Source: Thioalkalicoccus limnaeus
Lineage (GTDB): Bacteria > Pseudomonadota > Gammaproteobacteria > Chromatiales > Chromatiaceae
Direction: 5' to 3'
DNA length: 64,000 nt
Assembly (NCBI RefSeq): GCF_041197575.1
Contig: NZ_JBDKXB010000002.1
Coordinates: 124,001-188,000, forward strand
This document shows positions 1 through 9,531 of the stretch, piece by piece; within the stretch, counting starts at the first letter, position 1; the number at the start of each line of letters is the position of its first letter. The notes beneath the pieces are model-generated. The model worked only from the letters and a program-made list of their open reading frames with translations, did not search any database and was not told the origin of the DNA. Made by a program: the position numbers and the translations under genes.

Positions 1-606
1 ATGGGCACGATCGCCCCGGATGAGAGCCGCGACCTGGCGCACCGGGCGGCCGATGCCGGCGCCGGCTATCTCGAGGCGCCGGTCCTCGGCAGCCGGCCCG
101 AGGCCCTGGCGGGACGCTTGTTGGTCATGGTCGGCGGTCCACCGGACCTCGTCGAGCGCTGCCGTCCGCTGCTGGCCGCATTGAGCGAGCGGCCCGAACG
201 CATCGGTGATGTGGGCCAGGCGGCCGCGCTGAAACTCGCGCTGAACCAGTTGATCGCGGGGCTGACCGCGAGCTTCGCGTTGAGTCTCGGTCTGGTCCGT
301 CGCGAGGGCATCGCGGTCGAGCAGTTCATGACCCTGCTGCGCGGCAGCGCCCTCTATGCGCCGACCTTCGACAAGAAACTCGACAAGTACCTGACGCAGG
401 ATTTCGGGAGCGCGAACTTCTCGCTGAAGCATCTGTTGAAGGATCTGCGCCTGTTTCACGCCGCCGCCGACAAACACGGCCTCGACACGGCCACGGTCGG
501 CGCGATCGAGTCCGCCGTCGAGCGGGGCCTCGAGAATGACCTTGGCGATCAGGACTACTCGGCCTTATATCAAATACTGGTCCCGACACGAACACCGCCC
601 CGGTAG
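1..606 (+). CDS. NAD(P)-dependent oxidoreductase, 3-hydroxyisobutyrate dehydrogenase family (5' truncated by window edge)
   Basis: This is the C-terminal two thirds of a beta-hydroxyacid dehydrogenase. The family is usually about 290 residues; 201 are visible, so the N-terminal Rossmann GxGxxG part lies outside the window and the ATG at base 1 is probably internal. The opening (TIAPDESRDLA) matches the family's segment after the cofactor domain. The conserved GQAAALKLALNQ stretch carries the expected catalytic lysine (about residue 78) and asparagine (about 82). The rest is the all-helical C-terminal domain. Substrate (hydroxyisobutyrate, tartronate semialdehyde or succinic semialdehyde) cannot be read from this part. 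The gene ends 83 bases before the TldD-family gene. Confidence 0.85.
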   Translation: MGTIAPDESRDLAHRAADAGAGYLEAPVLGSRPEALAGRLLVMVGGPPDLVERCRPLLAALSERPERIGDVGQAAALKLALNQLIAGLTASFALSLGLVRREGIAVEQFMTLLRGSALYAPTFDKKLDKYLTQDFGSANFSLKHLLKDLRLFHAAADKHGLDTATVGAIESAVERGLENDLGDQDYSALYQILVPTRTPPR

Positions 607-688
607 CGCGTCCCGCGCTGACCGGGATGCCCGCGCCGGCCGCGGCCGATACCCGATCGATCAGTGCCCACTTCCGCCAGGTGACCCG

Positions 689-2131
689 ATGACCCCGCTG
701 CACGAGATCGCCGATCGCTTCGCCGCCGAGGCCCCGGCGGCCGATTACTGGACCCTGCGACTGGTCGCCGAGGAGAGCGACCGGCTCGCGGTGCGGCAAG
801 GGGTCGCGGAACCCAGTGCGCTGTCGTTCGGCGCCGGTGCGATGGTCACGCTGGTCGTCGACGGCGGTGTGGGCTATGGCGCGACCAGCGACCTGAGTCC
901 GGCGGGCCTGCGGGCCGCCGCCGAGCAGGCGCGCAGGCATGCCGCCCTGCACGCGCGTCATGGCCTGTTCGATGCGCGGCTCTATCCGCGCAGCGCCCTC
1001 CAGGCCGACTATCGAAGCGAAACCGCCGAGCCCTGGCACGCGCTCGCGATCGCGGACAAGCTCGCGCTGCTCCACGACGCCTGCCGCGCGCTCGAGATCG
1101 ACGCGCGGATCGTCGACAGCGTCGCCTGGCTCGAATACGAGCACATCGAACAATGGCTGGTCACCAGCGACGGGGGGCGGATCGCGCAGACCCTCGAACG
1201 GGTCGCGCCGGGCGTCGCGGCCGTCGCCAATGCCGGCAGCCAAACCCAGCGGCGCCGGGGCGGCGGTTTCGACGAGTGCCGGCAAGGCGGGCTCGAGCGG
1301 CTGCATGCGGCGCGGCTCGTCGAGGACGCCCGGCGTGTCGCCGAGGAGGCCCTGGCCCTGCTCGCGGCGCCGGAATGCCCGACGGGCGTCATGGACCTGG
1401 TGCTGATGCCGAGTCAGATGATCCTTCAGATCCACGAGAGCATCGGTCATCCGCTCGAGCTCGACCGGATCCTCGGCGACGAGCGCAATTACGCCGGCAC
1501 CAGTTTCGTGACGCCCGAGATGTTCGGCCGCTATCGTTACGGATCGACGCTGCTCAACGTGACCTGCGACCCGACCGTCTCCGGTGAGCTCGCCAGCGGC
1601 GTCGCCGATGACGAGGGGACCCCGGCCGAGCGCGTGCATCTGATCCGTGATGGGATCCTCGAACGCCCGCTCGGCGGTCGGCTGTCGCAGGCCCGTGCCG
1701 GACGAGCCGGCGTTGCCTGCGCGCGCGCCAGCGGCTGGGACCGTCCACCGATCGACCGGATGACGAACATCAACCTGGAGCCCGGCGACAGCGCACTTGC
1801 CGACCTGATCGCCGGTGTCGAACGCGGCGTGCTGATGGACACGAACCGATCCTGGTCGATCGACGACAGCCGCAACAAGTTCCAGTTCGGCTGCGAGCTC
1901 GGCCGGCTGATCGAGGACGGCGAGCTTGGGCGCCTGGTCCGCAACCCCGGTTACCGCGGCATCTCGGCCGGCTTCTGGCGCAGCCTCGATGGCGTGGGTG
2001 GACCCGCGACCCGCGAGGTGCGCGGTGTGCACAATTGCGGCAAAGGCGAGCCGAACCAGGCGGTGGCCGTCGGTCACGCGACGCCACCGTGTCGCTTCCG
2101 CGGCGTCCAGGTCTTCGGGGGCGGCGAATGA
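689..2131 (+). CDS. TldD/PmbA family metalloprotease, metal-binding (TldD-like) subunit
   Basis: The 480-residue protein has a HExxxH zinc motif (HESIGH, about residues 249-254), the signature of the active TldD partner, and ends in the TldD C-terminal fold. TldD/TldE heterodimers degrade unfolded peptides and process modified peptides such as microcin B17. The ATG at 689 is chosen because homology starts there (MTPLHEIADRF); the open frame runs further upstream but that part is a shadow of the preceding gene. The stop overlaps the next start as ATGA, so it is translationally coupled to the PmbA-like partner. It may be a paralogue rather than the main tldD. Confidence 0.9.
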   Translation: MTPLHEIADRFAAEAPAADYWTLRLVAEESDRLAVRQGVAEPSALSFGAGAMVTLVVDGGVGYGATSDLSPAGLRAAAEQARRHAALHARHGLFDARLYPRSALQADYRSETAEPWHALAIADKLALLHDACRALEIDARIVDSVAWLEYEHIEQWLVTSDGGRIAQTLERVAPGVAAVANAGSQTQRRRGGGFDECRQGGLERLHAARLVEDARRVAEEALALLAAPECPTGVMDLVLMPSQMILQIHESIGHPLELDRILGDERNYAGTSFVTPEMFGRYRYGSTLLNVTCDPTVSGELASGVADDEGTPAERVHLIRDGILERPLGGRLSQARAGRAGVACARASGWDRPPIDRMTNINLEPGDSALADLIAGVERGVLMDTNRSWSIDDSRNKFQFGCELGRLIEDGELGRLVRNPGYRGISAGFWRSLDGVGGPATREVRGVHNCGKGEPNQAVAVGHATPPCRFRGVQVFGGGE

Positions 2132-3447
2132 ACCAGGACGACTTCTTCGCGCTGGCCGATGACCTGGCCGCCGCGCGCCGCGGCAACGAGCAGCTCTTCT
2201 GTTGGCTCGACGGCGAGGACTCGGATTTCGTCCGGCTCAACGGCAACCGCGTCCGTCAGGCCGGCCATGTGCGCCGGCGGGCGCTGCACCTGACCCTGAT
2301 CGACGGCGAGCGCCAAGTCGAGGGCGATGGCGAACTGGCGGGCTCGCCGGCCGTGGATCGCGACCGGTCCCGCGAACTGCTCGCGCGATTGCGGGACCGT
2401 CTGCCCCATGTCCCGGCCGATCCCTTCCTGCACGTCTCGACCGATCCCAGCGCGAGCGACCGCGCGGTCGGCGAGTCCGGACCGCCGACCGAGATCGCGA
2501 TCGAAACGCTGCTCGCGGCCGCCGAGGGCCTCGATCTGGTCGGCATCTGGGCGAGCGGCGCGATCAGGCAAGGCTTGGTCAGCTCCTACGGCCACCGCCA
2601 CTGGCATCAGAGCCAGAGTTTCCACCTGGATTGGAGCGCTTACCTGGAGCGGGACAAAGCGGTCAAGGCCAGTTACGCCGGGCTGACCTGGGAGCCGGAG
2701 CAGCTGACGCGGACGGTCGCCGAGCAGCGCGCCCAGCTCGCGCTGATCGCACGCCCGCCGCGCGACTTGGCGCCCGGCCGGTACCGGGCCTATCTGGCGC
2801 CGGCGGCGGTGGAGGAACTGCTGGGTCTGCTCGCGTGGCGCGGGTTCGATCTGAAGAGTCACCGTACCAGCCAGACGCCGCTGCTGCGGCTGGTGCGCGG
2901 CGAACGGGCCTTCGCCCCGGCGATCACGCTGACCGAGGAGTTCGGCCGTGGGCTGATGCCGGGCTTCACCGCGGAAGGCTTCGTGACACCGGCGTCGGTC
3001 CCGCTGATCGAGGCCGGGCGCTACGCGCAATGCCTGGTCGATGCACGCGACGGGCGCGAGTATGGTGTGCCGGTCAACGCAGCCGGCGGGGCCCCCGAGT
3101 CGCTGGCGATGGCTGCGGGCGAGATTGCCGACGAGGCGATCCTGACGCGGCTGGATACCGGTCTCTATATCGGCAACCTCTGGTACTCTAACTGGTCGGA
3201 TCCGAATGACTGCCGCTTGACCGGCATGACCCGCTTCGCCTGCTTTTGGGTCGCCGATGGCGAGATCGTCGCGCCGATACCAGTCATGCGCTTCGACGAC
3301 TCGCTCTATCATCTGCTCGGCGAGCGGTTCGAGGGCCTGACGCAACGCCGCGAACAGCGGCTTGCCGCGGACACCTACGGCGGGCGCTCGACCGCGAGCG
3401 CACTGTTGCCGGGCCTGTTGGTCGGCGGGATCGACTTGACGCTGTAA
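2128..3447 (+). CDS. TldD/PmbA family protein, metal-free (PmbA/TldE-like) subunit
   Basis: A 439-residue protein of the TldD/PmbA superfamily without the HExxxH motif, as expected for the TldE/PmbA half of the heterodimer. The C-terminal half (GLMPGFTAEGF..., TGLYIGNLWYSNWSD) is typical. Start at 2128 is fixed by the ATGA overlap with the upstream TldD-like gene. Pairing of a metal-binding and a metal-free subunit in one operon supports a working protease complex; substrate unknown, and no modified-peptide precursor is visible nearby. Confidence 0.88.
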   Translation: MNQDDFFALADDLAAARRGNEQLFCWLDGEDSDFVRLNGNRVRQAGHVRRRALHLTLIDGERQVEGDGELAGSPAVDRDRSRELLARLRDRLPHVPADPFLHVSTDPSASDRAVGESGPPTEIAIETLLAAAEGLDLVGIWASGAIRQGLVSSYGHRHWHQSQSFHLDWSAYLERDKAVKASYAGLTWEPEQLTRTVAEQRAQLALIARPPRDLAPGRYRAYLAPAAVEELLGLLAWRGFDLKSHRTSQTPLLRLVRGERAFAPAITLTEEFGRGLMPGFTAEGFVTPASVPLIEAGRYAQCLVDARDGREYGVPVNAAGGAPESLAMAAGEIADEAILTRLDTGLYIGNLWYSNWSDPNDCRLTGMTRFACFWVADGEIVAPIPVMRFDDSLYHLLGERFEGLTQRREQRLAADTYGGRSTASALLPGLLVGGIDLTL

Positions 3448-3585
3448 TGCGCAGGCCGTAGCCCCGATCCGGTGCCCAAGCGGTTGCGCGGGACCGATCG
3501 GCACCTCGGTGCGACGAGGCCTGCGACCCAGCTTACGACCAGGCCGGCGCGGCCTGCGAGCGCGACGAAGGAGGTTTAGGAGATC

Positions 3586-4533
3586 ATGACGACGACCGTC
3601 GCCACCCTACTGGAGGATCCGGCGCTGGCGCTGCGGCTGGTCGCCGGCGAAGCCGGGCTCGATCGCCCGGTCCGCTCGCCGCAGCTCAACCGGCCGGGTC
3701 TCGAGTTGACCGGCTACTTCGACGCCTTCCGCGCCGAGCGCATCCAGGTGCTCGGCAATGGCGAGATCTCCTATATCCTCGGCCATCCCGATCGCCGTGT
3801 GATCGAGGGCCATCTGCATCGCCTGCTCGGTGCCGATGTCCCATGCATTATCGTCACCAATGCGCGGCAGCCACCGCCGTCGGTGCTCGAGTGCGCGCAG
3901 ACCCTGGGCGTGCCGATCCTGTCCTGTCCTTACACGACGACCAAGCTGCACAAACGCCTGTGGGAACATCTCGACGCCGAGTTCGCGCCCGAGATTACGC
4001 TGCACGGTGTGCTGATGGACATCCACGACATCGGCGTCTTGCTGCTCGGCGACAGCGCCGTCGGCAAGAGTGAATGCGCGCTCGAGCTGTTGCGCCGCGG
4101 TTTTCACCTGGTGGCCGACGACATGGTCACGGTCAAGTGTCTCGGCGAGTCGATCCTGGTCGGCCGCGCGACCGAGCTCCTGCCGTACCACATGGAGGCC
4201 CGCGGGCTCGGCATCATCGACGTGCGGATGCTATACGGCGTCGCGGCGGTGCTGCCCGAGAAGCGCATCACGCTCGCGATCACGCTGGTCGAATGGGACG
4301 CGAGCGTCGAATACGACCGCACCGGCCTGGCCGATGCGAGCCTGTGCATCCTCGACATCGAGATCCCGCACCTGACGATCCCGGTCCGGCCGGGCCGCAA
4401 CCTCGGTACGCTGGTCGAGGCCGCGGCGTTGAACCAGAAGCTCAAGGAGCTGGGCATCCATACCGCGCGCCTGATGGAGGAGCGGATCCGCGAGCAGATG
4501 GACGAAGACCAGCGGCGACGCGCCGGGCGCTAG
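3586..4533 (+). CDS. hprK: HPr(Ser) kinase/phosphorylase
   Basis: A 315-residue bifunctional kinase/phosphorylase of HPr serine. The P-loop GDSAVGKS sits at residues 155-162, followed by the family's LVADDMV and RGLGIIDV segments. A strong ribosome site (AAGGAGG) lies about 13 bases upstream of the ATG. In proteobacteria HprK controls incomplete PTS systems and usually sits near rpoN, ptsN, rapZ or ptsH; here the neighbours are the TldD/PmbA pair and, convergently, 6-phosphogluconolactonase, so partners must be elsewhere. Confidence 0.93.
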   Translation: MTTTVATLLEDPALALRLVAGEAGLDRPVRSPQLNRPGLELTGYFDAFRAERIQVLGNGEISYILGHPDRRVIEGHLHRLLGADVPCIIVTNARQPPPSVLECAQTLGVPILSCPYTTTKLHKRLWEHLDAEFAPEITLHGVLMDIHDIGVLLLGDSAVGKSECALELLRRGFHLVADDMVTVKCLGESILVGRATELLPYHMEARGLGIIDVRMLYGVAAVLPEKRITLAITLVEWDASVEYDRTGLADASLCILDIEIPHLTIPVRPGRNLGTLVEAAALNQKLKELGIHTARLMEERIREQMDEDQRRRAGR

Positions 4534-4631
4534 GAACGACCGAGGAGGGCGAGACCTCGGCGACCCACTCGCTACGACAAGGCGCGAACGGATCACCCGA
4601 GGGCGGCGGTGTCGGGCGCGTGTCGGCTGGG

Positions 4632-5378
4632 TTATCCCCGCTGGGGATCGGGTCGGGTCCGTGGCGCCGCGGCGGCGTCGGTCAGCCAGTGAAGTTCGCC
4701 GCCCGCGGGCTCGATCAACTGCGCGGGCCAGACATCGGGTTGGTACGGTCCCTCCCGCACATTCCAGATCATCTGCGCCTTGCCCGCGCCCCGGACCAAA
4801 AAGGCTTTGCTGCGTGCGGCATTGATCAGCGGCGCCGTGAAGGTCACCCGCCAGCTGCGCATCACCTCCACGTATTGCGCCACCACCAGGCGCTCTCTCT
4901 CGCGCAATGACGCGGTGCCCGGAAACAGCGACGCGGTATGGCCGTTGTCGCCCAAGCCCAACAGGATCAGATCGAAAACCGGACAGGCGGCGGTGCGAAA
5001 CCACGCCCTGATCTCCTGTTCATAGCGCAGCGCCTCGTTCGCCGGATCGTCCTCGCCGCGAATGCGGTGAACGTTGGTGACCGGGATCGGCCCCTGATCC
5101 AACCACGCCTCCCGAGCCATCCGGTAGTTGCTGTCTGGATCATCGGGCGGCACGCAGCGTTCATCCCCGAAGAAGACTTGGACCCTGTCCCAGGCGAGCC
5201 GCTGTCGGTAATCCTCTCGCGCGAGTCGTGCATAGACCGACTTTGGTGTTCCACCCCCGGATAAGGCCAGCGTGAATCGACCGCGTTCGGCGATGGCCTT
5301 GGCCGCGGCCTCGGTGATGAAGGCTGCCGCGCCGTCCACGAACGACGGGCTGCCGTTGAAGACCCATAGTCGAGACAT
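4632..5378 (-). CDS. pgl: 6-phosphogluconolactonase
   Basis: This 248-residue DevB/Pgl-family enzyme hydrolyses 6-phosphoglucono-1,5-lactone in the oxidative pentose phosphate and Entner-Doudoroff routes. Visible motifs are LALSGGGTP near the N terminus, the FFGDERCVP segment with SNYRMARE, and LGLGDNGHTASLFPG. Length is normal. It is convergent with hprK (98 bases between stops) and lies downstream of the YihY gene on the same strand. No zwf or edd is nearby. Confidence 0.92.
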   Translation of the reverse strand: MSRLWVFNGSPSFVDGAAAFITEAAAKAIAERGRFTLALSGGGTPKSVYARLAREDYRQRLAWDRVQVFFGDERCVPPDDPDSNYRMAREAWLDQGPIPVTNVHRIRGEDDPANEALRYEQEIRAWFRTAACPVFDLILLGLGDNGHTASLFPGTASLRERERLVVAQYVEVMRSWRVTFTAPLINAARSKAFLVRGAGKAQMIWNVREGPYQPDVWPAQLIEPAGGELHWLTDAAAAPRTRPDPQRG

Positions 5379-5538
5379 GTTCGCATCGCCCCCTAACTGT
5401 CATGCCCGCAGGCAAGGCACCCCAAAGGATCACAGGAGCCACGGAAACTCACCGATCGAATCAGCACTGTGTCGACTGATCCGTCACTTGGTCTTTCTTC
5501 GGCATGCATCCAGGTGCTTCCGTGGCTCTATCTTCGAG

Positions 5539-6873
5539 CTAGACCGGATCCCTCGCCGTGGCGTCTTCCGCTCCCCCTGTCTCCTTGTCCGAGCTGTCGA
5601 GCAGAAGCGCTTCGAGGCTGATGGACAGCCGGTCGTGCGACGCCGCGGCATCTGTCGCGACGATCTTGGCGAGCCGCCGACGCCAAGCCGTCGCGTCCGT
5701 TGCGGCCGGGATGTGCTCGCCACGCAGGTCGAGCCCGAGCGCACGCACCACGTCGGCGAGTGTGGTCGATGCCGCTTCGCGGACCGGGAGCCAGCGGCCC
5801 GCGGCCGTGCAATCGGCCAATTCGGCTTCGCGCAGCTCCTCCAACACCGCGTCGGGTAGTGGCCCGAAGACCTCCGGCGCCGCAGCTAGGCTGTGGTGCG
5901 TGACCGGTCGTCCCCGCCGGGTGTCGCGATAAAGCAGGGCGAGGACACTCAGCGCCATGGTCAGGCGGGTGCCCGGCGGCAGCGGCGAGCCGATCTCCAG
6001 CGCCGGACGACCCCAGGTCGGCAGTTCCGCCGTCACCACGGCGCCGGCCAGGATCACCGCCCAGGACAGGTACATCCAGACCAGGAACATCGGGATGACG
6101 GCGAGCGTGCCATAGACATTGCCGTAGACGGGGAATGTCGTGACGTAGAGGGTGAATCCTGACCTGAGCAGGGTGAAGGCGATCGCGGCCAAGAGGCCGC
6201 CGAGCAGCGCATGGGTGATCAGGACCGGACGGTTGGGAACGACCGTGTAGAGGATCGTGAAGGCCACCGTCAGTATCAGTGTCGGGAGGATCTGCGGCAG
6301 CCAGGCGGGCGAGGCTGGGATGGTGTCGGTGGCGATGGTGCGCGTGAAGGCGGAGACATCCATCGCCAGCGAGAAGCTCACCCCGATCAGCAGCGGACCA
6401 AGGGTCAGGATCGCCCAGAAGACCAGCAGCCGGCGGACGATCGGTCGGGTTTCCGTCGCCTTGAAGATCCTGTCGATTGCCGTCTCGATGGTGACGAAGA
6501 GAAACAAGGCCGTGATCGCCAGGCCGATGATGCCGACGGCCGTGAGTCCACGCGCCCGGCCGACGAACGACTCGATGTAGTCCCTCACCGACTCGACCGC
6601 GGTGGGCACCAGATGGTGAATCAGAAATGTCTCCATTTCTCCCTGGATGTCGCCGAAGACCGGAAACGCTCCCATCACGGCGACGCCGATGGCGGTCAGC
6701 GGCACCAGCGCCAAGATCGACGTGTAGCTGAGCGAGGCGGCGGCGGAGAAACAGCGATCCTCGTCGAAACGCCCGGCGCAGCGCCTGAGGAATTGCAGCG
6801 TGTCGAGGCCGGCGGATCGAGAAAGCGACTGCACCACGAGACAGTCTCCCGGTGTTGAGGTGTCGCGCGACAT
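5539..6873 (-). CDS. YihY/virulence factor BrkB family inner-membrane protein
   Basis: The protein has about six hydrophobic helices in the first 280 residues and the family's SLSYTSILALVPLTAI and GAFPVFGDIQGEM segments. The family was once mis-annotated as RNase BN; its function is unsettled, with transport suggested. After the membrane part comes a soluble C-terminal region of about 150 residues (GRPVTHHSLAAAPEVFGPL...), as in longer homologues. Start at 6873 is preferred because the open frame upstream of it is hydrophilic and unlike the family; the start remains uncertain by some codons. Confidence 0.85.
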   Translation of the reverse strand: MSRDTSTPGDCLVVQSLSRSAGLDTLQFLRRCAGRFDEDRCFSAAASLSYTSILALVPLTAIGVAVMGAFPVFGDIQGEMETFLIHHLVPTAVESVRDYIESFVGRARGLTAVGIIGLAITALFLFVTIETAIDRIFKATETRPIVRRLLVFWAILTLGPLLIGVSFSLAMDVSAFTRTIATDTIPASPAWLPQILPTLILTVAFTILYTVVPNRPVLITHALLGGLLAAIAFTLLRSGFTLYVTTFPVYGNVYGTLAVIPMFLVWMYLSWAVILAGAVVTAELPTWGRPALEIGSPLPPGTRLTMALSVLALLYRDTRRGRPVTHHSLAAAPEVFGPLPDAVLEELREAELADCTAAGRWLPVREAASTTLADVVRALGLDLRGEHIPAATDATAWRRRLAKIVATDAAASHDRLSISLEALLLDSSDKETGGAEDATARDPV

Positions 6874-6966
6874 CATAGCGACCCAAGCGACGGCACGGGA
6901 ACCGCCTGTTGCGGCGCAGCCCATCGGCTGCGCCAACCCCGCGCGTGAAGGCCGTGACGCGGTTGG

Positions 6967-8700
6967 TCAGGACTCGATCATCTGCGCCAGGCCATGACCC
7001 GGTGGGACCATCGGCAGCACGTTTTCGGCCTTGTCGATCCACACATCGACGAGCACTGGCCCGGCGGTGGCCATGGCCTGGCGCAAGGTGTCGGCCAAGC
7101 CTGCCGGGTCCTTGACCCGCATCGTGGTCAAGCGCGGGTAGACCTGACTCAGGCCCATCAGGTTCGGCAACTGGCGGCGACAGGTCTGGTCGATGTCGAT
7201 GCAATCCGGTTCGCATTCGTCGTTGCGGGCCAGGCAGGTCTCGTAGTGATGGCCGCCGTCCATCATGTCCTCCCATTGCCGAACCATGCCGAGGAAGCTG
7301 TTGTTCAACACGAACATCTTCAGAGGGATGCGATTCGCAACGACGGTCGCCAGTTCCTGGATGTTCATCTGGAAGCTGCCGTCGCCGTCGATCAGGACCA
7401 CGGGCTGTTCGGGATTCGCGAACCAGGCGCCGATCGCGGCGGGCAGCCCGAAGCCCATGGTCCCGAGGCCGCCCGAACTGATCCACTGGCGCGGCCGCGC
7501 GAAGCGATAATACTGGGCGGCCCACATCTGGTGCTGTCCGACGCCGGTCACCAGGGTCGCCGTGCCGTCGGTCAATTCGGACAGGATCTCGATGACCGCC
7601 TGCGGTTTGATGTAGTCGGACGACGGATAGGGCATCGGCATCTGTGTCCGCCATTCGGCGATCTGCGCCATCCAGTCGGGATGCTGGGCCCGGCGCGCCG
7701 AGGCGTGGGCATGCTCGAAGAAGGCGTCGAGCGTCGCGACCAGGGCCAGGTCGGTTCGCACCGTCTTGTCGATCTCCGACGGGTCGATGTCGACATGCGC
7801 GATGCGCTTGCCGGTCGCGAAGCCCTTGACCGCGACGCGGTCATCGAACCGACCGCCAAGGCTCAAGACCAGATCGGCGTCGCGCAGCGCATAGTTCGCC
7901 GGGATGCTGCCGTGCATACCGGGCATCCCCAGGTTGTGGCGCAGCGCGAACGGAACGGCGCCGAGGCCGTTGAAGGTTGTGGTCACGGGTGTGTCGAACT
8001 GTTCGACGAAGCGGCACAGCGCGGCGGCCGCCCCGGCATGGATGATGCCGCCGCCGGCCTTGATCACCGGCCGCTCGGCGGTGGCCAGGGCCGCGAGGAT
8101 CGCGTCGGCGCGGGCCGCATCGAAGGGGATCGGTTCGCGGTGGCGCTGACGCGGTGGGTTCTGGCGCCCGACGCTGGCGAGTTGCGCGTCCTTGCAGATG
8201 TCGACGACCACCGGGCCTGGCCGGCCGCTGCCGGCGAGGGCGAAGGCCTCGCGCAGGACCCACTCGAGATCCGCGACGTCCTTGACGAGGAAGTTGTGCT
8301 TGGAGATCGGCCGTGTCATGCCGACGGTGTCGACCTCCTGAAAGGCGTCGCTGCCGATCGCGAAGCTCGGCACCTGGCCGGTGATGAAAACCGTCGGAAC
8401 CGAGTCCTTGTGCGCGTCGGCGATCGGGGTGGCCAGATTGGTCGCCCCCGGACCCGAGGTGGCCAGCGCGACGCCGACCCGGCCGCTGGCCCGGGCATAG
8501 CCTTCGGCCGCATGTCCGGCTCCGCCTTCTTGACGGCACAGGATGAACCTTGGAACCTTTTGTTTGCGGCGCATGCGTTTGTTCAGTTCGACGTGCAGCG
8601 GGATGACGGCGCCGCCGGTGTGTCCAAACAGGTATTCGACGCCCAGATCGTTCAACACGTCGAAGAACAGGGCGGCACCGGTACGCGGGGTATTGGTCAT
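6967..8700 (-). CDS. Acetolactate synthase-like thiamine-diphosphate enzyme (large subunit)
   Basis: A 577-residue ThDP enzyme of the IlvB family. The activating glutamate lies in CRQEGGAGHAAEGYARAS; the ThDP/Mg site is visible as DGDGSFQMN followed by NNSFLGMVRQW. The three-domain layout and length fit acetolactate synthase, which condenses pyruvate to 2-acetolactate (or 2-acetohydroxybutyrate). No ilvN/ilvH small subunit or ilvC is adjacent, so it may be a catabolic or specialised paralogue. The C-terminal third carries a cysteine-rich stretch (CLARNDECEPDCIDIDQTC) where typical enzymes have none. An in-frame ATG at 8715 is an alternative start. Confidence 0.85.
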   Translation of the reverse strand: MTNTPRTGAALFFDVLNDLGVEYLFGHTGGAVIPLHVELNKRMRRKQKVPRFILCRQEGGAGHAAEGYARASGRVGVALATSGPGATNLATPIADAHKDSVPTVFITGQVPSFAIGSDAFQEVDTVGMTRPISKHNFLVKDVADLEWVLREAFALAGSGRPGPVVVDICKDAQLASVGRQNPPRQRHREPIPFDAARADAILAALATAERPVIKAGGGIIHAGAAAALCRFVEQFDTPVTTTFNGLGAVPFALRHNLGMPGMHGSIPANYALRDADLVLSLGGRFDDRVAVKGFATGKRIAHVDIDPSEIDKTVRTDLALVATLDAFFEHAHASARRAQHPDWMAQIAEWRTQMPMPYPSSDYIKPQAVIEILSELTDGTATLVTGVGQHQMWAAQYYRFARPRQWISSGGLGTMGFGLPAAIGAWFANPEQPVVLIDGDGSFQMNIQELATVVANRIPLKMFVLNNSFLGMVRQWEDMMDGGHHYETCLARNDECEPDCIDIDQTCRRQLPNLMGLSQVYPRLTTMRVKDPAGLADTLRQAMATAGPVLVDVWIDKAENVLPMVPPGHGLAQMIES

Positions 8701-8840
8701 CTCAGGCATCGTCATCGTCGGTTGTGGTTGGGTGGGTAACCCCCATGATCCTGTTTCGAAGGCTTATTCGCAATGCTGCCGCCGCACCCTGGCGCCACAT
8801 GGAGGCCCCGTCGGTCCGCCTAACAGAGGATACCCCGATT

Positions 8841-9380
8841 ATGAAGGATTCCAACACCCGCGCCGACGATCTGCCCTCGCGTATCGGAAAGGGCATGATG
8901 CTCGGCGCCTGGGTGACCGGATTGGCGATCCTGTGGCTGTTTTTCCAGGGCGTCGTCGATCGCCAGCAGAATCCGAACCCGGATCCATCGCTCGAGCTCG
9001 GCGCGGCCGGTCTGCCGCAGGTGGTGCTGGTCCGAAACCGGGCTGGTCACTATGTCGCAAACGGCACCATCAATGGTCATCCAGTGACCTTCCTCCTCGA
9101 CACCGGGGCCACGACCGTCGCCATGCCGCTGGATCTGGCCCGCCGGTTGGATCTGACGTTGCGTCCAGGCGGCCTCAGCCGCACCGCGGGTGGCTATGTG
9201 GCGACCTACAGCACTCTGTTGGATTCGGTGGACCTGGGTGGTTTGGAGGCACGGCAGGTCCGCGCCTCGGTGCTGCCGGACATGCCGGGCCGGGAGGTGC
9301 TGCTCGGCATGAGCTACCTGAAACGTTTCGAGATGATCCAGACCGGCAACACCCTGACCTTGCGTCATCCATCCGGTTGA
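8841..9380 (+). CDS. TIGR02281-type retropepsin-like aspartic protease, membrane-anchored
   Basis: This 179-residue protein has one N-terminal hydrophobic helix (about residues 19-34, MLGAWVTGLAILWLFFQG) and a clan AA retropepsin domain with the catalytic LLDTGATTVAMP motif and a C-terminal LLGMSYLKRFE. The domain is half of a pepsin fold and is expected to act as a dimer in the periplasm. The ATG at 8841 is preferred: AGAGGA lies 10 bases upstream and homology begins near it. It is divergent from the acetolactate synthase-like gene. Confidence 0.85.
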   Translation: MKDSNTRADDLPSRIGKGMMLGAWVTGLAILWLFFQGVVDRQQNPNPDPSLELGAAGLPQVVLVRNRAGHYVANGTINGHPVTFLLDTGATTVAMPLDLARRLDLTLRPGGLSRTAGGYVATYSTLLDSVDLGGLEARQVRASVLPDMPGREVLLGMSYLKRFEMIQTGNTLTLRHPSG

Positions 9381-9531
9381 AGGACCCGTTGGGGCGATCC
9401 GATCGGCGGCTGGTCGGCTTTCCGATTGCGATTGCGCGGCGCGGCGGTGACAATCGGGCCGATGCGGCTTTTTCGAGACAGGAACGGCGAGGCCTGCCTG
9501 TCGTCGGCGATTCCTCACAGCGAAGGCCACT

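Noticed and set aside
326..2077. A 583-codon reverse ORF across the TldD-like gene
   Set aside because: Antisense shadow of a GC-rich gene; aspartate/arginine/alanine-rich product without a fold.
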